From contig JAYVIX010000318.1 of NCBI GenBank assembly GCA_043769845.1, positions 1 to 6,194 on the forward strand: DNA of 6,194 nucleotides, read 5' to 3'. Positions within the stretch are counted from its first letter, which is position 1; each line of letters starts with the position of its first letter. A program made the position numbers and the translations under genes. The stretch comes from UBA9547 sp043769845. Its GTDB lineage: Bacteria; Bacteroidota; Bacteroidia; Cytophagales; UBA9547. Below, one piece after another: positions 1 to 5,096 of the stretch. Below the pieces are notes generated by a model. It was not told the origin of the DNA, ran no database searches, and worked only from the letters and a program-made list of their open reading frames with translations.

Positions 1-20
1 TCTAGGTTTATTTGTATCAT
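1..20 (-). CDS. possible start of next early gene (partial)
   Basis: An ATG at 18-20 on the minus strand opens a frame (M-I-Q-I-N-L) that stays open to the window edge. It lies 12 nt after the stop of the coiled-coil gene, in the same direction as the whole operon, where genes are packed end to end. Only six codons are visible, so nothing can be said about the product, and the frame may close just outside the window. Confidence 0.3.
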
Positions 21-32
21 TCTAGAACAGTT

Positions 33-266
33 TTAGAAGGTATCGTAAGATTGAATTGCTTGTTGTTTTATCGTTTCAGAATAAGACTCATAAAGTTCAG
101 ATTCACGGTTTTGGATTTGAGACTCTTTCAAAGCTTCCTGTTGTGCTAGGGCTTCATCACGTTGCAGCTTCCAGTATTCAATTTCCATTTGAAGCGTTTC
201 CACTTCGCTAGGGCGTACAAACCAGTCGTTTAGCCATTGTATCATTTTGTGTGCGTTGTGTATCAT
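33..266 (-). CDS. small coiled-coil protein, function unknown
   Basis: This 77-residue protein is not recognised. After a short N-terminal part with aromatic residues (W11, W15, F16), residues about 20-70 are rich in Glu, Gln, Lys and Leu with few helix breakers, as expected for one long helix or coiled coil. No signal peptide or membrane segment is visible. The start is well placed: its ATG overlaps the TGA of the upstream RecA-like ATPase gene in an ATGA junction, which suggests translational coupling and makes it likely that the gene is real. It could be a small partner or structural adaptor of that ATPase, but that rests only on adjacency. Confidence 0.7.
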   Translation of the reverse strand: MIHNAHKMIQWLNDWFVRPSEVETLQMEIEYWKLQRDEALAQQEALKESQIQNRESELYESYSETIKQQAIQSYDTF

Positions 267-916
267 AATTGTAGTTCAGTTTGGCCGCTTTCTGCTTTCT
301 TTTCGTCAATCTTAGCTTTGATAAACTTCTCGTAAACGCCTTTGATTTTAAAGGTCGGATCACCACCATAGCGACTGTCGATGAATGCTTGACCACGATG
401 TACACGTACTTTAATCTCAGACCAAAACCGCATTCCTTGCGCTGGTTTGCCATCTGGATTTTTGCCGTCAGCCCAACTGATGACTATTACCGCCTTGTTT
501 GGGAATTCTTCCCGTAATGCTTTCCATTGCGCAAGGGTTAATTCAAGTGCCTGAGCCGAATCAATCACAATAAAACCACACCTATTTTTTGAAATCTTTT
601 TCATCATGACTTCATAGGTGTCTTTATTGCCCACAATGAAATTGTTACCGCATTCGTGTAAGTTGGTATGCCTAATCATCGACTGAAGCGATTTGCTATG
701 TCCCTGTTCAACACTGTTGTAATAAACCTTTCCGAATGGGGTTAGCATTCTGCAAATAATGGCCACAAACGTACTTTTGCCTTGGCCTGATTCGCCCCAT
801 ACTATCATACTGAAACCTTTTTCAGCATCGCCAATGATGTCACTCAGTTCTTTAGGGAAGCCGTAAGTTTTAAAAACCATCTTATCCAAACTGGTTGACG
901 AAATGCTACTACCCAT
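263..916 (-). CDS. P-loop ATPase of RecA/RadA-like type
   Basis: A 217-residue single-domain ATPase. Seen directly: a Walker A motif GESGQGKS at residues 41-48, a Walker B strand FIVID ending at D119 and followed by S-A-Q, and a segment K-V-Y-Y-N-S-V-E-Q-G near 63-72 that resembles the strand after the P-loop helix in RadA and KaiC-like proteins. Residues about 143-175 (VIVISWADG, then GKPAQGMRFWSEIKVRV) resemble the part of RadA/DnaB-like ATPases after Walker B, where DNA is contacted. There is no RadA zinc finger or Lon-like C-terminal domain, so only the core is present. In phages, compact RecA-fold cores serve as recombination mediators or Sak4-type annealing helpers; either role here is inference. 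The gene overlaps the upstream gene by 8 nt and the downstream gene by 4 nt. It is distinct from the MuB-like ATPase in the same operon. Confidence 0.82.
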   Translation of the reverse strand: MGSSISSTSLDKMVFKTYGFPKELSDIIGDAEKGFSMIVWGESGQGKSTFVAIICRMLTPFGKVYYNSVEQGHSKSLQSMIRHTNLHECGNNFIVGNKDTYEVMMKKISKNRCGFIVIDSAQALELTLAQWKALREEFPNKAVIVISWADGKNPDGKPAQGMRFWSEIKVRVHRGQAFIDSRYGGDPTFKIKGVYEKFIKAKIDEKKAESGQTELQL

Positions 917-1310
917 GAGTAACCCCCTTTCTAGTTTCCTTTTTCACAAGCTTGTGAACCATCTTGCCGTAAGTCTCTCGCATTACCACAGCGTTTGGAT
1001 ACTTGCCATTGAACCAGTTTGCTTGATGGAGCGTGTAGACCAATCGAAGTTTTGAAACGTCTAGGAATTCACCTCTGTAGATCAATCCACGACCTTCAGT
1101 ATCCATTTGTACATGTGTTTCAAACACATCTTCAGCACGTGACCATTCGTTTTTATACCACTCCCAATAGGCTGCGTAATGCGTTATTTCGGGTTGGTTT
1201 CCGAGGTGTATTTCGTTGTATTTGCAGCCCGCAATGAATACTAATTCGTTGTGTTCGTCTTCGCTAATGCCCGTCCATAAAAGGATAAGAGCTTTCGTTG
1301 TATCTTCCAT
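909..1310 (-). CDS. unknown early phage protein (133 aa)
   Basis: I do not recognise this protein. It is soluble-looking and rich in aromatic residues, with a Trp/Tyr cluster AYWEWYKNEW around residues 47-56. A basic helical C-terminal half (about 88-128) contains LVYTLHQANWFNGKYPNAVV and then Lys/Arg-rich sequence. No signal peptide, membrane segment or nucleotide-binding motif is visible. Its ATG follows the TAA of the 106-residue gene after a single base, and its own TAG overlaps the start of the RecA-like ATPase gene by 8 nt, so it is embedded in the coupled operon and is very likely translated. By position it belongs to the early accessory set that follows A and B in Mu-like phages. The basic tail would fit nucleic-acid binding, but this is a guess. 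Confidence 0.75.
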   Translation of the reverse strand: MEDTTKALILLWTGISEDEHNELVFIAGCKYNEIHLGNQPEITHYAAYWEWYKNEWSRAEDVFETHVQMDTEGRGLIYRGEFLDVSKLRLVYTLHQANWFNGKYPNAVVMRETYGKMVHKLVKKETRKGVTHG

Positions 1311-1311
1311 T

Positions 1312-1632
1312 TTATGAGATTGATTGATGAAATTGTCCTAGTAATGTTTTGACTGGATGATATTCTTCTATCCTATTATTGAAGTGGTAAAACATCGCCC
1401 ATGCTTCGCCTTTGTCTAGCGTGATGGTGTATTTCTTATGCGCACCATGCCAGTGCTGTACCTTGTTTTGCCATCTACGTTGAAGGTTGTCTAGCACTTT
1501 CCATGTCAGATAATCATGGCCACGTACCTTGTGTTTATCTGCTAAGAAATGTTCTATTTCTATGCCTATCAGCGTGGCTAAACCTTCCATTTGCCAGCGA
1601 TCTAACCTGTATGTGAGAGGATTTGGATTCAT
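1312..1632 (-). CDS. unknown early phage protein (106 aa)
   Basis: I do not recognise this protein. Its 106 residues are rich in His, Trp and Lys. A likely helical stretch lies at about 10-62, including R-Q/W-rich sequence around residues 50-65. A short strand-like KYTITLDKGEAWAMFYHF follows at about 67-84. No catalytic motif, membrane segment or signal peptide is visible. The gene begins directly at the end of the MuB-like gene: stop and start share one base in a TGATG junction. The next gene starts one base past its stop. Such tight linkage to the MuB-like ATPase suggests that the two are made together. A role in transposition or target choice is possible, but nothing in the sequence shows it. 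Confidence 0.75.
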   Translation of the reverse strand: MNPNPLTYRLDRWQMEGLATLIGIEIEHFLADKHKVRGHDYLTWKVLDNLQRRWQNKVQHWHGAHKKYTITLDKGEAWAMFYHFNNRIEEYHPVKTLLGQFHQSIS

Positions 1633-2579
1633 CAGAATGCTTTAAATAGTTGGTCTAAAACATGCTCTGTAATGTCCACTTCAGGTTTCGATTTCATGAA
1701 CCGAACAATGTCTTTCACGTATTCCGACATCATTTGAAAGTCGTGTACATTTTTGTTGAACCATTTTACAGCCGATGGATTGACGATAGCGTGAAGCTTC
1801 AAAATCTCGACCTTTTCGGTGTTTTGAAGCGGGCGAAGGTGAATCACGTTTGTAGCAAGCCTACGTTTCAACTGAGGGAAACCAAATTTCTTCTTATCGG
1901 CTAGTTTGGTGATCTTGTCAGAAAGTCCCATTCCACAGGCCACTACAGCGCAATAGCCATAGGTAAAATCAATGATTTCTTTGATCAGGTGTAAGTTTGT
2001 TGTCTTGGCGTATTCCAATTCATCAAAAATGATGATGTAGCCAAACGTGGTTTGTACACGGCTTCTAATTGCTTCTAGAAGGCTTCTAACACCCATCGGT
2101 TTGTTAAGAATGCTTTCGCCAATGATCTGAGTAGCCACTTCTAAAAGAAGTTCTTTCTTACCCATTGTCCCCGTCACCTTCACGTAGGCAACTTGATCGT
2201 TGAAGGTTTTGAAGTATTCTAAAGAGTACGTTTTGCCTACACCGCTTTCGTCAGAATCGAACATTCCCACTTTTTTGCGCTCACGGAACGCTTGGCAAAC
2301 CTGTTGGATGCGTGTGAAATTGTGCGTATTCCAGTGTATTTCTTCCTCAGTCACAGCCACGCCAAGGGCGATAGCCATCTTTAAAAAAGAAGCGGCTTTA
2401 ATTGGGTAATCAACGCCTTTGTGTTTGCCATTCACGTAGATACCACGTGCAATGAGGCTGGTTTCGGTTTCTGAAACCTTGGCTTTAGCGGCTAAGGCTG
2501 CTTGTGTGCGTTGTGGATTGTCCTTGTCAATCCACTCTTTCATTTTGGCGGTGATTTGTTCCTTAAATTCGAGTTCCAT
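1632..2579 (-). CDS. MuB-like AAA+ ATPase, transposition target/activator protein
   Basis: A 315-residue protein placed right after the transposase, like Mu B (312 aa). N-terminal residues about 5-65 form a small helical region of the HTH type found at the N-terminus of MuB. The AAA+ core follows: Walker A D-E-S-G-V-G-K-T at 110-117, Walker B YIIIFDE with D186 and E187, a sensor-1-like segment AVVACGMG near 211-218, and an Arg pair R239-R240 before LATNVIHLRPL. In the family, the ATP-bound protein forms filaments on DNA, captures the target and stimulates the DDE transposase. The first Gly of the P-loop is Asp here (D110), but the G-x-G-K-T core is intact, so ATP binding is still expected. 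ATG start at 2577-2579 with an A/T-rich leader. Other TniB/TnsC-type ATPases are related, but size and context favour MuB. Confidence 0.87.
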   Translation of the reverse strand: MELEFKEQITAKMKEWIDKDNPQRTQAALAAKAKVSETETSLIARGIYVNGKHKGVDYPIKAASFLKMAIALGVAVTEEEIHWNTHNFTRIQQVCQAFRERKKVGMFDSDESGVGKTYSLEYFKTFNDQVAYVKVTGTMGKKELLLEVATQIIGESILNKPMGVRSLLEAIRSRVQTTFGYIIIFDELEYAKTTNLHLIKEIIDFTYGYCAVVACGMGLSDKITKLADKKKFGFPQLKRRLATNVIHLRPLQNTEKVEILKLHAIVNPSAVKWFNKNVHDFQMMSEYVKDIVRFMKSKPEVDITEHVLDQLFKAF

Positions 2580-2590
2580 AGATTTATTTA

Positions 2591-2610
2591 TTATTGTTTA
2601 AATGGTCAAA
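2591..2610. repeat. direct repeat copy 1 flanking the inter-gene hairpin
   Basis: A 20-bp element starting TTATTGTTTAA that matches 2640-2659 at 17 of 20 positions, with the first 11 identical. The two copies bracket the GC-rich hairpin, 49 bp apart start to start. This copy lies in the leader of the MuB-like gene. Confidence 0.5.
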
Positions 2611-2612
2611 GG

Positions 2613-2637
2613 CCGTTCCCGCATGGGAGCGGTTTTT
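2613..2637 (+). terminator. GC-rich hairpin plus T-tract between transposase and MuB-like genes
   Basis: Arms CCGTTCCC (2613-2620) and GGGAGCGG (2625-2632) form an 8-bp stem around a GCAT tetraloop. In the + strand RNA the one irregular pair is a U·G wobble. A T5 run follows at 2633-2637, then C and more Ts. By form this is an intrinsic terminator reading in the + direction, against the operon. In the minus-strand mRNA the same hairpin is weaker (a C·A mismatch) and is followed only by CCTTTG, so it should stop little operon transcription. It may instead attenuate partly, affect RNA stability, or block antisense RNA entering the transposase gene. Confidence 0.55.
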
Positions 2638-2639
2638 CT

Positions 2640-2659
2640 TTATTGTTTAATTGTTAAAA
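2640..2659. repeat. direct repeat copy 2 flanking the inter-gene hairpin
   Basis: Second copy of the 20-bp element at 2591-2610 (17/20 matches). It overlaps the last bases of the transposase gene, including its TAA stop at 2654-2656. The pair plus hairpin fills most of the 74-bp gap between the transposase and MuB-like genes. Confidence 0.5.
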
Positions 2660-4747
2660 TCCGAATCTGTCTATCTTCATTGGCTCTACTAGCACTGTTT
2701 CAGCGTCTTCTATTTCATCAGGCGCATTGTTGGTTTCCGCTTCCATAGTCAGCGATTTGACGGCATTCATTAGCTCTTTTGGGTACATGTTGCCAAGGGT
2801 CACGGGCGTATAGGTCGCATCTTGTTTGGTCAATTCTATCGTGTCCTTGTGGCGTTGGATAACCTGCTTTTTGTGTTCTTTGCGAAGGTTATTCGCTGAA
2901 TGAATAGCCGCCATTTCACCTTCTTTATGGTCTGCAATGGCACTGTGGTATACTTCTTTGTTTTTCAGGCAAACGAACTTGCCGTTTTCGTCCGCTACAG
3001 GCTTCCCGTTTTGGTACAAATACACACGGTCTATGTTGGTAGGGTCGTATTTCACGTTGAATTTTTCGCCAATGGATTTGCTCCACCAAGCGGCATCCAT
3101 TGTGTCGAAATCATGCTTTACATTGTCAATCTGAAGGCGTAAGCCCCAATTGTTGTAAGTGAATTCTTCAGCTTTAAAGTGTGTTGCAATCTTCTTTTTG
3201 CCATCTTCGATAATCTCAACTTTGCCAAAATCGCCCGCCATAGTCCAAAATGCGTCTACCTCCATCATGTGTGTAAATGGGCGTTGTAGTTCGCTAGTAT
3301 CTTCCATGCTCTTGCGGTACTTGGCAAGTGGCGATGAAAGGCCGTTGAACGTGTGTTTGTTCCACGTATTCAGCACTTCGATAAAGTGATCTATCGCACT
3401 TGCACGGCCTTGTGGGATAAGTCCCGCTTTGATCTGTACTTGTAATGCGTCACGATTTTGCGCACTGTCTAGTGTTTTCCCCATTACAGGACTGAAAGCA
3501 TAGCCGTCTTCAAACTTCAGAATACGGGCGAACAGCTGCTTAAAAAATGGCTCAATCACTTTTGCACGGGCATTGCCTACTTGTGTTGGTGTACCGTATT
3601 TGGCAATCTTCTCAATCACCATTTGGGTACGCACACTTTTTATGGCTGCTGAATTGTCAAACTGTATTTGATGTGGCAATACCTTGTTTAAAGTGCAAGC
3701 CATTTGAAGGCTTTTTATAACCTGTTCGCTATTCTCGGAGTGAGAAACCATAAAGCCAAGTACACACCACGAATGTTCGTCTAACACTACAAAAGCATTC
3801 AAACGAGCATAGGCGTTCTTGCCTTCTTGGTAGTAAAGAGGTATCGCAGTACCATCTATTACCCATTTAGCGTTTGCAAAAGTGGCGGGAATACGTTTGT
3901 TGATGTGGTCAAACTTGCGTCTCCAAGCCTGTAAGCCATGTCTCCCCAAATACCACGTTTGTTCTACATCGGGGCGTTTCAGATAGTTTTCTATCGTAGC
4001 CTCTGTAATGATTGTTTTGTCGCTCCACTTGCCAGCTTCTACATGTTGCACTGCTTGAAGGCGGTACATCATGAATGTTTGAGTGAAAGAAAGCTTTTTC
4101 GGGTCGCTATAAAGCTGTACTAATAATGCTTGTGCGGCTGGCTCAATCACCAATTTGCCAGCGTTACACGTGCCAAACTTGGCAGAAATGAGGCTTTGAA
4201 GTGCGTCTTCTTTGCTAAAATTGCCCTTTAAAGCGTCTTTAAAAGGCTTTATACTATCCTTAAACTTGCGTAAATTCTTGATTTTCCATGTGCGCCAGTT
4301 TCTAGCGTTCATCAAACCGATACAGATTTCGTAAAGTTGGTCAACAGAAGCAAACCCGTTTTCACGGCTGTAGGCTAGTGCATCCTTCGCACACCACTTG
4401 TGCCAGCTTGCTATGTCCGCATATTCGGTAGCAAGTGGGTTAGCTTTCGGTATGTTTAGGTAGAAATCCAAGTCTGTAGTATCTATTTTGATCTGATCGG
4501 TAATGTTCTTGTGCCTATTGGCTGTTGTTATGGCCTCTTTATCGCCTATTTTATGCTTTTCAAGTGCGCTTTTAGGCACTGAATCGTAGTATATCAGCTT
4601 CTTTCTAGCATCTGAAGGGTCAGGAATATTCATGTAGCTGTTAGCTTCACCGTTCCTCGCACGCTTCATGGCAGTGAATAAGTATTCATGTGCCGATTCG
4701 GGAAAGTCGGAAAGCTCCAAGTACACTATGTTGCTTAGTATCTTCAC
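2654..4747 (-). CDS. Mu-type DDE transposase (MuA-like)
   Basis: At 697 residues it is close in size to Mu A (663 aa). Residues about 1-250 contain the N-terminal DNA-binding part, with no clear catalytic motif. The RNase H-like integrase core spans about 290-410. The DDE triad can be read directly: D298 in WVIDGTAI, D364 in IQFDNSAA and E399 in GNARAKVIEPFFKQL. The GN-x-RAK-x-IE string around the last acidic residue is typical of Mu-family and rve transposases. Residues about 500-600 fit the C-terminal beta-barrel of Mu transposases. The tail (about 605-697) is charged and would be where the MuB partner binds in Mu. The start is GTG at 4745-4747, overlapping the TGA of the HTH gene in a GTGA junction, which supports this start and translational coupling. 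The protein cuts and joins phage ends during replicative transposition. The core has no frameshift and looks active. Confidence 0.93.
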   Translation of the reverse strand: MKILSNIVYLELSDFPESAHEYLFTAMKRARNGEANSYMNIPDPSDARKKLIYYDSVPKSALEKHKIGDKEAITTANRHKNITDQIKIDTTDLDFYLNIPKANPLATEYADIASWHKWCAKDALAYSRENGFASVDQLYEICIGLMNARNWRTWKIKNLRKFKDSIKPFKDALKGNFSKEDALQSLISAKFGTCNAGKLVIEPAAQALLVQLYSDPKKLSFTQTFMMYRLQAVQHVEAGKWSDKTIITEATIENYLKRPDVEQTWYLGRHGLQAWRRKFDHINKRIPATFANAKWVIDGTAIPLYYQEGKNAYARLNAFVVLDEHSWCVLGFMVSHSENSEQVIKSLQMACTLNKVLPHQIQFDNSAAIKSVRTQMVIEKIAKYGTPTQVGNARAKVIEPFFKQLFARILKFEDGYAFSPVMGKTLDSAQNRDALQVQIKAGLIPQGRASAIDHFIEVLNTWNKHTFNGLSSPLAKYRKSMEDTSELQRPFTHMMEVDAFWTMAGDFGKVEIIEDGKKKIATHFKAEEFTYNNWGLRLQIDNVKHDFDTMDAAWWSKSIGEKFNVKYDPTNIDRVYLYQNGKPVADENGKFVCLKNKEVYHSAIADHKEGEMAAIHSANNLRKEHKKQVIQRHKDTIELTKQDATYTPVTLGNMYPKELMNAVKSLTMEAETNNAPDEIEDAETVLVEPMKIDRFGF

Positions 4748-4995
4748 GCTTGTTGTACTGCTTTAGGACTGGTATTATCCATCTTCAATTCGTTACAAAA
4801 CTTCTCTAGATTCTTGTTTTGCTGGCTTCTAAAGGCTAATGCACGGTGTATGCTTTCTTGCAAAGGCGTTCCCGTTTTACCACGTTCACCTTTGATAATC
4901 TTGTGTACTTGTTCATAGCTACACTGTAGGCAAGTCGCTATTAGCTTCGTGTCGCTTTCCGTTCGTAACTGTCTAGGGCTATTTGGTTTATTCAT
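4744..4995 (-). CDS. small HTH DNA-binding protein, Ner/Cro-like position
   Basis: An 83-residue protein at the head of the early operon, divergent from the repressor, which is the place of Ner in Mu. Residues about 15-40 look like a helix-turn-helix, with Y27-x-x-V-H-K-I-I-K-G as the recognition-helix region, followed by GERGKTGTPLQESIHRALAF. The segment from I-I-x-G through the G-K to the later A-F closely parallels residues 35-55 of the facing repressor, so the two HTH domains may be related. A Ner/Cro-like role, damping repressor and early transcription, is inferred from position. The ATG is at 4993-4995, right after a 21-bp palindrome, with no clear Shine-Dalgarno. The 3' end overlaps the transposase start by 4 nt. 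An alternative is an accessory DNA-binding subunit for transposition. Confidence 0.78.
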   Translation of the reverse strand: MNKPNSPRQLRTESDTKLIATCLQCSYEQVHKIIKGERGKTGTPLQESIHRALAFRSQQNKNLEKFCNELKMDNTSPKAVQQA

Positions 4996-5000
4996 TATAT

Positions 5001-5021
5001 TTGTACTGCTTTGCTGTACAA
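5001..5021. promoter_or_regulatory. 21-bp palindrome next to HTH start codon
   Basis: Arms TTGTACTGC (5001-5009) and GCTGTACAA (5013-5021) flank a TTT centre and pair at 8 of 9 positions. The site ends 5 nt before the ATG of the HTH gene. Its sequence differs from the CATTTGA dyads, so it probably binds a different protein, perhaps the HTH protein itself. A 12-bp part (TTGTACTGCTTT) recurs at 4753-4764. Confidence 0.6.
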
Positions 5022-5023
5022 TA

Positions 5024-5041
5024 TTCTAACATTTGATAGAC
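5024..5041. promoter_or_regulatory. repressor operator candidate O1
   Basis: TTCTAACATTTGATAGAC is an 18-bp site with dyad symmetry at 6 of 9 base pairs. It is the first of three related sites in the divergent region, with half-site consensus near TACTAnCA. Confidence 0.6.
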
Positions 5042-5044
5042 TTA

Positions 5045-5062
5045 TACAAGCATTTGATAGAA
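5045..5062. promoter_or_regulatory. repressor operator candidate O2
   Basis: TACAAGCATTTGATAGAA shares GCATTTGATAG with the intragenic site and ATTTGATAGA with O1. Dyad symmetry holds at 5 of 9 pairs. It starts 21 bp after O1, two helical turns, so bound dimers would sit on the same DNA face. Confidence 0.58.
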
Positions 5063-5077
5063 TAAATTATCACACAG

Positions 5078-5095
5078 TACTAACATTTGACTGTA
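5078..5095. promoter_or_regulatory. repressor operator candidate O3, at repressor start
   Basis: TACTAACATTTGACTGTA shares CTAACATTTGA with O1. Symmetry holds at 5 of 9 pairs. It starts 33 bp after O2 and ends one base before the repressor ATG, covering the leader, so binding here would fit autoregulation. Confidence 0.58.
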
Positions 5096-5096
5096 T

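Larger units (their letters stand above)
4996..5096. promoter_or_regulatory. divergent control region between repressor and early operon
   Basis: This 101-bp gap separates the start codons of the HTH gene (minus) and the repressor gene (plus), so both promoters must lie in or across it. It is AT-rich and filled by one 21-bp palindrome and three related 18-bp dyads built on a CATTTGA core. I could not assign a convincing Bacteroidota promoter (TTG near -33 with TAnnTTTG near -7) to either gene. A perfect TAnnTTTG string lies at 4996-5003 on the + strand, but it lacks a well-spaced upstream box. Confidence 0.75.

Noticed and set aside
11..19. TTTGTATCA shared by bases 11-19 and 6149-6157 as possible end repeats
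   Set aside because: A 9-bp match in AT-rich sequence; the left copy lies within a packed operon and cannot be a phage end.
281..517. Open frame on the + strand opposite the RecA-like ATPase gene
   Set aside because: It is antisense to a well-supported gene with intact Walker motifs, has no plausible domain or start context, and looks like a shadow frame.
2061..2089. GCTTCTA repeated three times at about 10-bp steps
   Set aside because: It encodes the repetitive R-S-L-L-E-A-I-R-S helix of the MuB-like protein, so codon choice explains it.
2900..3142. Open frames on the + strand inside the transposase gene
   Set aside because: They mirror the codon pattern of the transposase coding strand and show no conserved motif or independent start signals.
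2654..4995. Tn7- or CAST-like transposon instead of a phage
   Set aside because: There is no TnsA, TnsD/TniQ or Cas gene, and an S24 repressor faces the operon, which fits a transposable phage better.
4996..5003. TATATTTG on the + strand as a Bacteroidota -7 box for the repressor
   Set aside because: No TTG-type box at the right distance upstream, and it would put the start site before all three operators. The match is short and in AT-rich DNA.
4996..5096. Short related repeats as a CRISPR array
   Set aside because: Only three imperfect copies, spacers of 3 and 15 bp, no cas genes; operator sites fit better.
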